From Gp6-AA40 sp963741135 (GTDB taxonomy: Bacteria > Acidobacteriota > Vicinamibacteria > Vicinamibacterales > UBA2999), in the NCBI GenBank assembly GCA_963741135.1, contig CAVUHC010000006.1, positions 372,001 to 436,000 on the forward strand: a stretch of 64,000 nt of DNA. The letters are read 5' to 3'. A model generated the notes under the pieces. The model worked only from the letters and a program-made list of their open reading frames with translations. It was not told where the DNA came from and made no database searches. Positions 23,950 through 33,971 of the stretch are shown in pieces. Made by a program: the position numbers and the translations under genes. Every line of letters starts with the position of its first letter. The stretch's first letter is position 1.

Positions 23950-24762
23950 TTACGCCGCGACCCGTCGGCGTCGCGTCGCGCGCTGCGGGGCCTCGGGCGT
24001 CGTACGCCGCAACCAGATCAGCATCGCAATGGCGAGTGGCGCCAGCAGCAGTGAGATGAACTGCGATGTGGACACGCCGAACACGCTGCCGCGCGGATCG
24101 TTGCGGAAAATCTCGATGATGAAGCGCGAGATCGCATAGAGGATCATGTAGAGCCAGAACGTGCGTCCAGCGAAGCGGTGTCCGCGACGCTCCGTGGTGA
24201 GTAAAACGATCAGAATGAGCAGCTCCGCGCCAGCCTCGTAGAGTTGCGTAGGATGCAGCGGAATGCCCAGTGGGGTTCCGGAATTGGCCTGGGCCAGCGG
24301 ATTGGTGAAGACAACCGCCCATGGGACGCTCGTCGGTTTCCCATAACAGCAGCCGGCCGCAAAGCATCCGAGCCGTCCGGTCACGTGACCCAGGGCGATG
24401 CCGGGCGCAAATGCATCGCATGTCGTCCAGAACGGCATCCCGTGGCGATGGATGTACCAGAATGCCACGCCGACGGCGCCGATCAGCCCGCCATAGAAGA
24501 CGCCGCCGGAGCGGGCGAGCGACAACAGGTCGGCCGGCGACTGGCGGAACTGCGCGAAATCGGTCACCAGCAGGAGCAGCTTCGCGCCGACGAGCGCGGC
24601 GATGATGATGTAGATCCCGAGGTCCAGGACGCGGTCCGCGTTGAGCTTCCACTTGCGCGCCCGCGTGATCGCGAGTCGCAGGCCAACGAGGTACGACACC
24701 GCCAGCAGCACGCCGTAGGTATAGACCGTCACCGGTCCCAGGCTAAACAGCTCTGGATACAT
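23950..24762 (-). CDS. lgt: Prolipoprotein diacylglyceryl transferase
   Basis: Lgt transfers diacylglycerol from phosphatidylglycerol to the lipobox cysteine of prelipoproteins, the first maturation step. The 270-aa protein has about seven membrane helices and the signature GHVTGRLGCFAAGCCYGKPT, whose Arg contacts lipid. HPTQLYEAG and the C-terminal SRFIIEIFRND segment are also present. The ATG overlaps the lspA 3' end by 20 bases, so the two are co-expressed, which fits consecutive steps in one pathway. The C-terminus is Arg-rich. Confidence 0.95.
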   Translation of the reverse strand: MYPELFSLGPVTVYTYGVLLAVSYLVGLRLAITRARKWKLNADRVLDLGIYIIIAALVGAKLLLLVTDFAQFRQSPADLLSLARSGGVFYGGLIGAVGVAFWYIHRHGMPFWTTCDAFAPGIALGHVTGRLGCFAAGCCYGKPTSVPWAVVFTNPLAQANSGTPLGIPLHPTQLYEAGAELLILIVLLTTERRGHRFAGRTFWLYMILYAISRFIIEIFRNDPRGSVFGVSTSQFISLLLAPLAIAMLIWLRRTTPEAPQRATRRRRVAA

Positions 24763-25246
24763 GTCGGGTCCCCACCCCCAGCAGATCGAGAATCATCAGC
24801 GCAACACCGACCGTGATCGCCGCGTCGGCGACGTTGAACGCCCAGAAATGCCAGCCTGACCAGTACACGTCGACGAAGTCGACCACGTACCCCCACGAAA
24901 TGCGGTCGATGAGATTGCCCGCCGCTCCGCCAAGGATGAGTGCCAGCCCCGTCCGCGCCACCCACTGCTCGTAGGGCAGCGAGGCCGCATAGACCGCGAG
25001 GCCGCCCAGCGCCGCCAGCGCCACGCACGCAAGCACCGCTGTCTTGAATGGGAAATCGGTGCCATTCATGAACCCGAACGCCGTGCCGCTGTTGTGCACG
25101 CGCGTAAGATCGAAAAATCCGGGGATGACCGTCACGCTTTCGTTGAGCGCCAACTCCTGTCGCACCAGCGCTTTCACCGCCTGGTCGAGCGCGACGACGA
25201 ACAGAGCAATCCAGAGCTCGCGCTGCCGCGTGTGAACAGCCACCAC
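24743..25246 (-). CDS. lspA: Lipoprotein signal peptidase (signal peptidase II)
   Basis: LspA cleaves the signal peptide of diacylglyceryl-modified prolipoproteins. The 167-aa membrane protein has four membrane helices, the conserved TRVHNSGTAFG, and both catalytic aspartates in GNLIDRISWGYVVDFVDVYW and FNVADAAITVG. The start is GTG, directly after the ileS TAG stop with no gap. The gene overlaps lgt by 20 bases. The ileS-lspA pairing is widely conserved. The TPR lipoprotein at 12487 is one expected substrate. Confidence 0.95.
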   Translation of the reverse strand: MVAVHTRQRELWIALFVVALDQAVKALVRQELALNESVTVIPGFFDLTRVHNSGTAFGFMNGTDFPFKTAVLACVALAALGGLAVYAASLPYEQWVARTGLALILGGAAGNLIDRISWGYVVDFVDVYWSGWHFWAFNVADAAITVGVALMILDLLGVGTRHVSRAV

Positions 25247-28069
25247 CTAGGAGTTCACCGGCTCGGCCAGCGCATCGACGCAGCGATCGCAGATGCCCGA
25301 CCAGTCGGGCTCGGTTCTCACCGACGGGACGAAGCGCCAGCATCGTCCGCACTTCACGCCGTGCGCCTTGTCGACGTCGACGCGGATGTCGTCCGGGCCG
25401 TCGGCGGAACCAATATTCAGCGTCAGATCCGAGACGATGAAGAGCATCGGGAGGTAGTCGCGATTCTGTTCCAGCAGCGCCGCGATTGGCCCTGAGGCGC
25501 CCAACGTGACACTCGCGCTGAGCGAGTTGCCGATCACCTTGTCTTTTCGCTTCTGCTCGAGCGCGGCATTCACCTGATCGCGCACCTGCATCAAGCGGTC
25601 CCATGCACCCACCACGTCGGGCGCCAGGAGCCGCTCGACCTGTGGGAACTCTTCGAGGTGAATCGATGCGGATCGCTGTCCCGGCATGTTCCGCCAGAGA
25701 TCGTCTGCGGTCACCGGCAGTATCGGCGCGAGCAGCCGTGCCAGCCCGTCACACATCAGAAACATCGCCGTCTGGGTCGACCGGCGTTCGTGCGAGCGCG
25801 GCGCGAACGTATACATCCGATCTTTCGTCACGTCGACGTAGAACGCGCTCAGATCGACCGTCGCCAGCGTGTTCAGCGCCTGGAACACGGTAGGGAAGTC
25901 GTATGCCTCGTAGGCACGGAGCATTCGATGCGCGGCATCCCCGAACTTCGCCAGCGCGTAGCGATCGACCGGATCGAGGCGCTCGATCGGCACCTGATCG
26001 AGTGCCGGATCGAAGTCGTAGAGATTCGCCACCAGGATCCGGCAGGTATTCCGCAGCTTGCGGTACGCCTCGATGACGCGGGTGAGGATCTCCTTGCCGA
26101 CACGGAGCTCCTCGCTGTAGTCGCTCATCGCCACCCACAGGCGCAGGATCTCGGCGCCGCTCTCTTTGATGACTTCCTGCGGCGTGACGGTGTTCCCGAG
26201 CGACTTCGACATCTTCCGCCCATCGACGTCGATAAGGAATCCATGGGTCAGAACTTCGCGGTACGGCGGCCGTCCCCGCGTCGCGAGCGCTACGAACAGC
26301 GAGCTCTGGAACCACCCGCGATGCTGGTCGCTTCCTTCGAGGTACATGTCCGACGGCCAGGTCAGATCCGGATACCTGGGCAGCACCGCCTCGTGGCTCG
26401 ACCCCGAATCGAACCAGACGTCGAGAATGTCCTGCTCGCGCTCGAACGACGTCCCGCCGCATGAGGGACACGTGAGCCCGGCCGGCACGAACTCCTCGAG
26501 CGGCCGCTCATACCATGCATCAGCGCCGTAGATGTCAAAGACGGACGCCGCCTGGTTGACAAGCGCCGTTGTGAGGATCGCCTCGCCGCATTTTGTGCAG
26601 TCGAGCGCCGGGATCGGCACACCCCACGCGCGTTGGCGCGAGATGCACCAGTCCGGCCTGTTGGCGACCATGTTGAAGATACGATCGCGGCCCCACGAGG
26701 GGATCCATGTCACCTGCTGATCGATCGCATAGCTCGCCGCGTCCCGCAGCGTCCGTGTCGTCCCGTCCTCGCACGGGATCACCGGGTCACCGTCCATCCT
26801 GACGAACCACTGCGAGGTCGCGAGAAAGATCACCGGGTTGTGGCATCGCCAGCAGTGCGGGTACTGGTGCGAAAACACCTCGCGGTGCCACAGGTGTCCG
26901 CGTTCCTTGAGCGCCAGCTCGACATTCGGATTGGCGTCGAACACGCGCTGGCCCCCGAACAGCTCCACCGTGTCGAGGAAGTGCCCCCCAGGGCCGACGG
27001 GCGCGTAGATCTCGAGGCCATACTTCACGCCCGTCAGGAAGTCATCGGCGCCGTGGCCCGGCGCGGTGTGCACGGCGCCCGTGCCCTGCTCGAGCGTGAC
27101 ATAGTCGCCAAGGACAGCAACGGAGTCGCGTTCGTAGAGCGGATGGCGGAATCGGATCCCTTCGAGCTCCTCGCCTTTGAAGCGCGCGACCGGCGGCCCG
27201 AACGGCCGTTCCACCGCCTCGCTGACGGCCTCCGCAAGCTTCTCAGCGACGATCACCGCACGGCCGTCCACGTCGAATGCCGCGTAGTCGAATTCCGGAT
27301 GAAACGCGATCGCCAGGTTCGACGGGATCGTCCATGGCGTCGTCGTCCAGATCAGGACCGACACCTTCCTGCCTTTGAGCGCCGGCACCCGCGCGGCAAA
27401 ATCCGCCGCGCTCGAATCTGCCAGCGGGAACTCGACGTAGATCGACGGCGAGGAATGATCCTCGTACTCGACCTCCGCCTCGGCGAGCGCCGTCCGGCAG
27501 TGAATGCACCAGTGCACCGGTTTCTTGCCTTTGTACACAAGCAACTGCTCGACGAAGCGGCCCAGCGCGCGGACGATGTCCGCCTGGTACCTGAAGTTCA
27601 TCGTGACATACGGGTGCGCCCAGTCGCCGAATATGGCGAGGCGACGGAACTCGTCGGTCATGATGTCGACGAAGCCCTGGGCATATGCTGCGCATGCACG
27701 GCGGATGTCGGCACGTGACATCTCGCGTTTCTTCGGTCCCAGCTCGCGATCGACTTTGAGCTCGATCGGCAATCCATGACAGTCGTAGCCGGGCACGTAA
27801 GGCGCGTCAAAACCGGCCATCGTCTTTGACTTCACGACGATGTCTTTCAGGATCTTGTTCAGCGCATGGCCGAGATGGATATGGCCGTTGGCGTACGGAG
27901 GACCGTCGTGGAGGACGAACTTCGAGGCGCCGCGCCGTTTCTCGCGGATCTGCCCGTAGAGGTTCATCGCCTCCCATCGTGCGATTGCTTCCGGCTCTGC
28001 GGTCTGCAGGTTCGCCTTCATTGGAAAACCTGTGCGCGGCAGGTTGACCGTCTCCTTCCACTCGGGCAT
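25247..28069 (-). CDS. ileS: Isoleucine-tRNA ligase
   Basis: IleRS charges tRNA-Ile in the cytosol and edits mischarged valine. The 940-aa protein has the HIGH-type motif GHIHLGHALN and the CP1 editing domain (VLIWTTTPWTIPSNLAIAFH, CHGLPIELKV). The KMSKS motif is GRKMSKSLGN. The C-terminal zinc finger has CGRCWRFVPS and CDRCVDAL. The length matches bacterial IleS with a zinc finger. ATG 28069 is chosen because MPEWKETVNLP aligns with the family; the open frame to 28144 is unconserved. It is divergent from the M16 peptidase gene, 41 bases away. Confidence 0.96.
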   Translation of the reverse strand: MPEWKETVNLPRTGFPMKANLQTAEPEAIARWEAMNLYGQIREKRRGASKFVLHDGPPYANGHIHLGHALNKILKDIVVKSKTMAGFDAPYVPGYDCHGLPIELKVDRELGPKKREMSRADIRRACAAYAQGFVDIMTDEFRRLAIFGDWAHPYVTMNFRYQADIVRALGRFVEQLLVYKGKKPVHWCIHCRTALAEAEVEYEDHSSPSIYVEFPLADSSAADFAARVPALKGRKVSVLIWTTTPWTIPSNLAIAFHPEFDYAAFDVDGRAVIVAEKLAEAVSEAVERPFGPPVARFKGEELEGIRFRHPLYERDSVAVLGDYVTLEQGTGAVHTAPGHGADDFLTGVKYGLEIYAPVGPGGHFLDTVELFGGQRVFDANPNVELALKERGHLWHREVFSHQYPHCWRCHNPVIFLATSQWFVRMDGDPVIPCEDGTTRTLRDAASYAIDQQVTWIPSWGRDRIFNMVANRPDWCISRQRAWGVPIPALDCTKCGEAILTTALVNQAASVFDIYGADAWYERPLEEFVPAGLTCPSCGGTSFEREQDILDVWFDSGSSHEAVLPRYPDLTWPSDMYLEGSDQHRGWFQSSLFVALATRGRPPYREVLTHGFLIDVDGRKMSKSLGNTVTPQEVIKESGAEILRLWVAMSDYSEELRVGKEILTRVIEAYRKLRNTCRILVANLYDFDPALDQVPIERLDPVDRYALAKFGDAAHRMLRAYEAYDFPTVFQALNTLATVDLSAFYVDVTKDRMYTFAPRSHERRSTQTAMFLMCDGLARLLAPILPVTADDLWRNMPGQRSASIHLEEFPQVERLLAPDVVGAWDRLMQVRDQVNAALEQKRKDKVIGNSLSASVTLGASGPIAALLEQNRDYLPMLFIVSDLTLNIGSADGPDDIRVDVDKAHGVKCGRCWRFVPSVRTEPDWSGICDRCVDALAEPVNS

Positions 28070-28078
28070 GCCGTCAAA

Positions 28079-28105
28079 TTGTACCCCGAGGCGGCGACCT
28101 ATAAT
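28079..28105 (+). promoter_or_regulatory. Promoter giving a probably leaderless mRNA
   Basis: TTGTAC (28079-28084) and a perfect TATAAT (28100-28105) are separated by 15 bases. The first M16 ATG is at 28111, six bases after the -10 box, where transcription normally begins. No Shine-Dalgarno sequence can fit, so this mRNA is probably leaderless. Confidence 0.6.
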
Positions 28106-28110
28106 GCGGC

Positions 28111-29517
28111 ATGGACGTGCGCGACGAGGGATCCAACACGGCATCGTCGGTGATGCAACCCGCTGATGACGTGACCGGCACCGTGCATGAAGAGGTGCTC
28201 GACAACGGGCTGCGCGTTTTGATCCAGGAGGTCCGTACCGCGCCGCTTGCCAGCGTGTGGTGCTGGTATCGCGTCGGCTCGAAGAACGAGGTGCCCGGCC
28301 TGACTGGCGTATCCCACTGGGTCGAGCACATGAACTTCAAGGGCACGACCAACATTCCGCGCGACAAGGTGAAAGGGATCATCGAGCAGTACGGCGGGTA
28401 CTGGAACGGCTACACGTGGATCGACCAGACCACCTACACCGAGACCGCCACGCGCGACGTGCTCGACCGGATGCTGTTCATCGAGTCCGAGCGGATGGCG
28501 AACTGCCTGTACGATCCGGCCGATTGTGAATCCGAGCGGACCGTCATCATCTCGGAGCTGCAGGGTGGTGAGAACGACCCCGACCAGCTGCTCGACCAGG
28601 AGCTGACCGCGACCGCGTTCCGCGCGCACCCCTACCGACATCCGACCATCGGCTGGCTCGGCGATCTGCAAACGATGACGCGGGACGATCTCTACAGCTA
28701 CTACCGTCGTCACTACGTGCCCAACAACGCGACGCTGGTCATCGTCGGCGATGTCAAGACGAAGGATGCGCTGCGGCAGGCCGTCCAGTATTTCGGTTCG
28801 ATCAAGCCGGGCGACGTTGTGAACCGTCCGTTGACGCGCGAGCCGGAGCAGCTTGGCGAGCGCCGCGTGACGGTGTCGCGTGAAGGCACGACGGCGTACC
28901 TGAAGCTCGGGTTCCACGCGCCGTCGGTCCACGACGCGGATTTCTTTCCAATGCTGGTGCTGGATGCGGTGCTGACGGGTGCGAAGGGCGTCAACCTGTG
29001 GGCGAGCTTCCGCACGCCGCCTCCTCAGCGAAGCGCACGGCTCTATCGGGCGCTTGTCGACGGCGGTTTTGCGTCGGCTGTGAATGGTGGTCTGGTGCCA
29101 ACCCAGGAACCGTTCCTGTACACGATCTCGGTGACGGCGACGGAAGGCACGCCGCTTGGGGCAGTCGAAGAGGCGACGCTCGCGCAGCTCGATGCGGCGC
29201 GGCGTCACGGGATTACCGCGCTGGAGCTGCAGAAGGCGAAGAATCAACTGCGGGCCCGGTCGGTCTTCGAGGGGGACAGCATCTCGAACATTGCGCACCA
29301 GCTCGGGTACTTCGAAACGGTCGCGAGCTGGCGTCTCGTGCCGTCGATCGGCCGGTGCATCGATTCGGTGACGCAGGACGCGGTCGCGGAAGCCGCGGCC
29401 AGTTGGCTCCGTCCGATGAACCGAACGATCGGATGGTTCGACCCGCAGCCCGCCTCCGATGCCGACAAGGCGCCGATCGGCGAAGGGGCCGGCGCCGGCC
29501 CCGCTTCCGCTCGATGA
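28111..29517 (+). CDS. M16 family zinc peptidase (catalytic partner)
   Basis: This is a pitrilysin/processing-peptidase family protein of 468 aa. It has the inverted zinc motif HxxEH as SHWVEHMNFKGT and the downstream glutamate ligand region ESERTVIISELQGGEND. The family C-terminal half is also present (PFLYTISVTATEGTPL, ELQKAKNQLRARSVFEGDS). It lacks a signal peptide, so it is probably cytosolic. Its stop overlaps the next M16 start as ATGA. M16 peptidases often work as a pair of one active and one inactive subunit, and the two genes here fit that. The substrate is unknown. Confidence 0.92.
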   Translation: MDVRDEGSNTASSVMQPADDVTGTVHEEVLDNGLRVLIQEVRTAPLASVWCWYRVGSKNEVPGLTGVSHWVEHMNFKGTTNIPRDKVKGIIEQYGGYWNGYTWIDQTTYTETATRDVLDRMLFIESERMANCLYDPADCESERTVIISELQGGENDPDQLLDQELTATAFRAHPYRHPTIGWLGDLQTMTRDDLYSYYRRHYVPNNATLVIVGDVKTKDALRQAVQYFGSIKPGDVVNRPLTREPEQLGERRVTVSREGTTAYLKLGFHAPSVHDADFFPMLVLDAVLTGAKGVNLWASFRTPPPQRSARLYRALVDGGFASAVNGGLVPTQEPFLYTISVTATEGTPLGAVEEATLAQLDAARRHGITALELQKAKNQLRARSVFEGDSISNIAHQLGYFETVASWRLVPSIGRCIDSVTQDAVAEAAASWLRPMNRTIGWFDPQPASDADKAPIGEGAGAGPASAR

Positions 29518-30899
29518 CGATACTCGAGCAGCGCGGACTCGCGTCAGTGCGAACACGGCTGGACAACGGCGCCGTGGTGATCGCGAAATATTCCGGCGCC
29601 ACGCCTGCTGTTACCGTGCACGCGTCGTTTGAGGCAGGCACGGTCTTCGATCCGGCCTCCGAACACGGCGTCTCGCATTTCGTCTCACGAACCATCGATC
29701 GCGGAACAATTGCGCTCACCGCCGACGAAATCGCGGAGCGCTTCGATAGTCGCGGCGTGTCACTGGCGATCACCGTCAACCGTCACGTGCTGTCGCTGGT
29801 CTGCACGTGCCTGGTCGAGGATCTCGACATGACTCTCGCGACGCTGGCCGATATCGTGATGGAGCCGGCGTTCCCCGACGCCGAAGTCGGGACGCGCCGC
29901 GGCGAAATCGTCACGATGATTCGCCAGGACGAAGACAGTCCCGCCACCATGGCCAACGAAGGCCTGCTTGCCCTGCTTTATGGCGACACGCATCCGTACG
30001 GGCGACGGCCTCGCGGCAGCGTCGAGAACGTGGAGCGCATCGGCCGCCCATCGCTGCAAGCGTTTCACGCCGCGAGGTTCAGGCCCGGTACGCTCTCACT
30101 CGTGATGGTCGGCGACGTCGACTCCGCACGTGCCATCGAGTCGGCTCACCGCGTGTTCGCGCCTTGGCGCACAGGACCGGCCGCGGACCTCGTTCTGCCG
30201 CCGCCACCGCCGGCAACCGTGCGCCGCGTCCACGTGATCCCGATGATGAACAAGGCGCAGGCCGATCTCGCCTGTGGATTCACGACGATCGTCCGGTCGG
30301 ATCCATCGTTCAACGCGTACTGGCTGATGAACAACATCCTCGGCGAATACTCGATCGGCGGCCGCCTTGGTGAGAGCATCCGTGAGAAGCAGGGGATGGC
30401 GTACTACGCTTTCAGCGCGCTCGACGCCAACGTGATTCCAGGGCCGCTGGTGATTCGGGCAGGCGTCAATCCGTCGAATGTCGATCGCGCGCTTGCGTCG
30501 ATCGACGAGGAACTCGTCCGGATGGCGGCCGAGGGACCGACCGATCAGGAGATCAGCGAGTCTCGACAGTATCTGATTGGCTCGATGCCGCGCCGCCTCG
30601 AGACGAACGCCGGCATCGCCAGCTTCCTGCAGATGGTGGAGTTCTTCGATCTTGGGATGGATTACGACGTGCGCGTGCCGGAGCTGCTGCGCAAGGTCAC
30701 CCGCGATGACGTCCACGCCGCCGCGCGCGCGGTGCTCGATCCCGCCAAAATGTCGATCGTCGTTGCCGGGCCGTATCAGGGATTCTTGCATTTCGTTCAG
30801 CCAGGCGGCCAGTTCAACGTCCGCCCTGCAAGGAGATGCAGGTGGATGTGGAAAACCGACTGGCCAGCCTCGCGATTGCAATTGAGTACGGTACGGTAG
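29514..30899 (+). CDS. M16 family peptidase-like protein (non-catalytic partner)
   Basis: This 461-aa M16 homologue lacks the HxxEH zinc site: the equivalent segment reads SHFVSRTIDRGT. It keeps the fold markers YGRRPRGSVENVERI, ESIREKQGMAYYAF with the substrate-binding Arg/Tyr region, and SRQYLIGSMPRRLETNAGIA. It is therefore likely the non-catalytic half of a heterodimer with the upstream gene, as in mitochondrial processing peptidase. The ATG overlaps the upstream stop. The last 34 codons run antisense through the end of the HIT gene; the family normally ends near MSIVVAGPYQ, so this tail is probably accidental. Confidence 0.88.
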   Translation: MTILEQRGLASVRTRLDNGAVVIAKYSGATPAVTVHASFEAGTVFDPASEHGVSHFVSRTIDRGTIALTADEIAERFDSRGVSLAITVNRHVLSLVCTCLVEDLDMTLATLADIVMEPAFPDAEVGTRRGEIVTMIRQDEDSPATMANEGLLALLYGDTHPYGRRPRGSVENVERIGRPSLQAFHAARFRPGTLSLVMVGDVDSARAIESAHRVFAPWRTGPAADLVLPPPPPATVRRVHVIPMMNKAQADLACGFTTIVRSDPSFNAYWLMNNILGEYSIGGRLGESIREKQGMAYYAFSALDANVIPGPLVIRAGVNPSNVDRALASIDEELVRMAAEGPTDQEISESRQYLIGSMPRRLETNAGIASFLQMVEFFDLGMDYDVRVPELLRKVTRDDVHAAARAVLDPAKMSIVVAGPYQGFLHFVQPGGQFNVRPARRCRWMWKTDWPASRLQLSTVR

Positions 30900-31141
30900 C
30901 CCCGCTCAGAGTATCCGTGCTGTGTCGCCAGCTTCGCGGCCGCGCGAAACATGGATCCCACGAGGGCATCGTTCTCCGGCCTCAGGTCGTTGATCGTGGC
31001 GATGTGCTCCCGCGGAATGATCAGCACGTGGAGCGGTGCCTGCGGGTTGATATCCTTGATCGCGACCAGATCGTTGTCCTCATGGACGACAGCGCCCTTG
31101 ATGTCGCCGGCGATGATTCGGCAGAAAAGACAGTCGCTCAT
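30797..31141 (-). CDS. HIT family nucleotide-binding hydrolase
   Basis: This is a histidine-triad protein of 114 aa, Hint branch, expected to hydrolyse purine nucleoside phosphoramidates. It begins MSDCLFCRIIAGDIK with a cysteine pair (CLFC), and contains LHVLIIPREHIATINDL. The triad HIHLHLL near residue 100 is followed by the terminal NWPPG typical of Hint. Its 3' end overlaps the convergent M16 gene by 103 bases. The cysteine pair with the His residues may bind zinc, as in some Hint proteins. Confidence 0.92.
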   Translation of the reverse strand: MSDCLFCRIIAGDIKGAVVHEDNDLVAIKDINPQAPLHVLIIPREHIATINDLRPENDALVGSMFRAAAKLATQHGYSERGYRTVLNCNREAGQSVFHIHLHLLAGRTLNWPPG

Positions 31142-31156
31142 CGTGACGTAGATCTC

Positions 31157-31175
31157 CTTGGGAGTTGGGAGTTGG
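31157..31175. repeat. Short repeated word next to prmC stop (second copy at 35454)
   Basis: CTTGGGAGTTGGGAGTTGG lies directly after the prmC stop. A copy with one difference (CTTGGGAGTCGGGAGTTGG) lies at 35454-35472, inside the coding region of the exported methyltransferase, where it codes the stretch after its signal peptide. Two such close matches in 64 kb suggest a dispersed repeat. Confidence 0.55.
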
Positions 31176-32051
31176 TTATGGGGAGTTCGCCGTCTTGTGA
31201 ATGACGGCTGTTCGAGCGATCCCTTGAAGATCGTCGCGGATGCGATCGAGCCGCAACGCCGGCCGCCCGTCGACGAGCCGCCGCACGTCGTCTTCCTGCC
31301 CGTATCCGAATTCCATCACGAACCATGCGCCAGGTTTCAACTTCTGCACGGCGGCATCGAGTACGCCGCTCACGTCGCGCAGCCCGTCGGGACCTCCGAA
31401 CAGGGCGACATCGGGCTCGTGACGCACGTCGCGCGCCAATGCCCGCCTGTCGCCGTCTTTCACGTAGGGCGGGTTGGCCACGATCAAATCAAAGGGTCCA
31501 TCGACACCATCGAGATATGACGTTTCGACAAAGGTGACGCGATCGTCGACAGCCAGGCGCCGTGCGTTCTCGCGCGCGATGTCGAGCGCTGCACCCGACA
31601 GATCGGTGGCGACGACGGTCGAGGCGGATAGCTCGCTCGCAAGTGTCACCGCCAGGATTCCGCTGCCGGTGCCGATGTCCGCGATGCGCGGCACCCGTGT
31701 ATCCCGCATCAGCGGAATGCTTTCTTCCACGATGAACTCGGTTTCGGGGCGCGGCACCAGGACCGCGGGCGTAACCAGGAACTCGCGTCCCCAGAATTCG
31801 CGGCCCTTGAGGATATAGGCGGTGGGCTCGCGCCGCTCTCGGCGCGCGATCCATTCGGAAAACTGCGGTTCGAGCGCGGCGGGACTCGTGTCGCGCTGGT
31901 TCGCGAGCAGCGTCGCCCGGTCCCATCCGAGAATCGCGCGCGCATAAACATCAACGTCGACCGCCGCATCGGCCGGCGACACGCCCGCCTCGATGAGGCG
32001 AGCGCGCCCCTGCGCGAGTTTTTCGAAAAGCATGTCGGGGTCTGACCCCAT
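31176..32051 (-). CDS. prmC: Peptide chain release factor N5-glutamine methyltransferase
   Basis: PrmC methylates the glutamine of the GGQ motif of release factors, improving termination. The 291-aa protein has an N-terminal helical domain (EAGVSPADAAVDVDVYARAILG), VLVPRPETEFIVEE, the SAM site ADIGTGSGILAV and the catalytic VANPPYV. The target, PrfA, is encoded immediately upstream with adjacent stop and start, a classic pairing. ATG 32051 directly follows the prfA stop; ATG 32033 (MLFEKL) is an alternative. The C-terminus (HKTANSP) ends at a repeated GGGAGTTGG word. Confidence 0.94.
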   Translation of the reverse strand: MGSDPDMLFEKLAQGRARLIEAGVSPADAAVDVDVYARAILGWDRATLLANQRDTSPAALEPQFSEWIARRERREPTAYILKGREFWGREFLVTPAVLVPRPETEFIVEESIPLMRDTRVPRIADIGTGSGILAVTLASELSASTVVATDLSGAALDIARENARRLAVDDRVTFVETSYLDGVDGPFDLIVANPPYVKDGDRRALARDVRHEPDVALFGGPDGLRDVSGVLDAAVQKLKPGAWFVMEFGYGQEDDVRRLVDGRPALRLDRIRDDLQGIARTAVIHKTANSP

Positions 32052-33122
<1,071 letters not shown>

Positions 33123-33131
33123 GTTTTTATC

Positions 33132-33206
33132 GGGCCGTCTCAAGGCGGCCCCTGCGTACGGCGCGGACCGTATCAGGTCCGCGATGGCGAGCCTTGCAGG
33201 CTCGCC
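33132..33206. repeat. Three different palindromes in a row between moaD and prfA
   Basis: GGGCCG-TCTCAAGG-CGGCCC (33132-33151), CGCGGACC-GTATCA-GGTCCGCG (33162-33183) and GGCGAGCC-TTGCA-GGCTCGCC (33186-33206) are three hairpins of six to eight bp with different arms. All share the pattern of GC-rich arms around an A/T-containing loop. They lie in the leader of prfA on the minus strand and could act as attenuators or mRNA boundaries. Confidence 0.8.
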
Positions 33207-33218
33207 CCGCATTGTCCA

Positions 33219-33464
33219 TTAACCTCCCGACACAGGAGGCAGAAACGCTATCTCGTCCCCATCCTTGACGGTCGCCATCATCCGCGAGTACTCGGCATTC
33301 ACCGCGACCGACATCGTCTTTTCGTACTCGCGCAATGCAGGCCACTCGGCAACCAGCGCGTTCCAGACCGCGTGAGCGGTGGCCGGTTCCGGGATCTCTC
33401 GAATCAGCTCGCCCGCACCGGTGAGATCTCGCAGCCTCGCAAACAGCCGGACGGTCACGCGCAT
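33219..33464 (-). CDS. moaD: Molybdopterin synthase small subunit MoaD
   Basis: MoaD is the ubiquitin-like sulfur carrier that, thiocarboxylated at its C-terminal glycine, converts precursor Z to molybdopterin with MoaE. The 81-aa protein has a beta-grasp pattern (VTVRLFARLRDLTG, MSVAVNAEY, VKDGDEIAFLPPVSGG) and ends in the required Gly-Gly. The gene overlaps the end of moaE by 10 bases, so the two synthase subunits are made together. No other moa gene is in the window. Confidence 0.92.
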   Translation of the reverse strand: MRVTVRLFARLRDLTGAGELIREIPEPATAHAVWNALVAEWPALREYEKTMSVAVNAEYSRMMATVKDGDEIAFLPPVSGG

Positions 33465-33931
33465 GCGGTGCGGTACGCCTTCACCCGCGCTGCCTCATCG
33501 TCGGGATCCGCCGTCGCGCCTTCGAGCCAGACGTCGCCGCCATCGAAGTACTCGCGCTTCCAGATCGGCACGATCTGTTTCACCCGCTCGATCATGTATC
33601 GGCACGCCGCGAACGCATCAGCTCGATGCGGTGATGCCGCAGCGATGACAATGCTGGCTTCGCCGATCTCGAGACGGCCGATCCTGTGACGCGCCGCCAG
33701 ACGAGCGTCGGGCCAGAGCCCTTTCGCTTCATCGACGATTCGCTGGAGCGCGTGAACGGCCAGCGGCTCGTACGCTTCGTATTCGAGGAAGCGTACCCGG
33801 CGTCCCTGGTTGTGATCGCGAACCAGGCCCGCAAACGTCACGACGGCGCCGTCGCCAGCCGCGCCAACAAGCGCGATCAACGGCTCGATCTCGAGCGGAT
33901 CGGCGGTCACCGCCACGGCAGGCACGCCCAT
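33455..33931 (-). CDS. moaE: Molybdopterin synthase catalytic subunit MoaE
   Basis: MoaE binds precursor Z and inserts two sulfurs delivered by MoaD. The 158-aa protein has GAVVTFAGLVRDHNQGRRV, LEYEAYEPLAVHALQRI, the basic RHRIGRLEIGEASIVIA, and the active-site segment IERVKQIVPIWKREYFDGG with conserved lysines. The length is normal. The start ATG is at 33931. It is the first gene of the moaE-moaD-prfA-prmC row on the minus strand. Confidence 0.93.
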   Translation of the reverse strand: MGVPAVAVTADPLEIEPLIALVGAAGDGAVVTFAGLVRDHNQGRRVRFLEYEAYEPLAVHALQRIVDEAKGLWPDARLAARHRIGRLEIGEASIVIAAASPHRADAFAACRYMIERVKQIVPIWKREYFDGGDVWLEGATADPDDEAARVKAYRTACA

Positions 33932-33971
33932 GCACTCAGTATACCGGGCACGACAGGACGGTCCCGAGCGT

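Noticed and set aside
28998..29513. Upstream extension of the second M16 frame
   Set aside because: It overlaps the first M16 gene in another frame and has no similarity; ATG 29514 coupled to the upstream stop is the real start.
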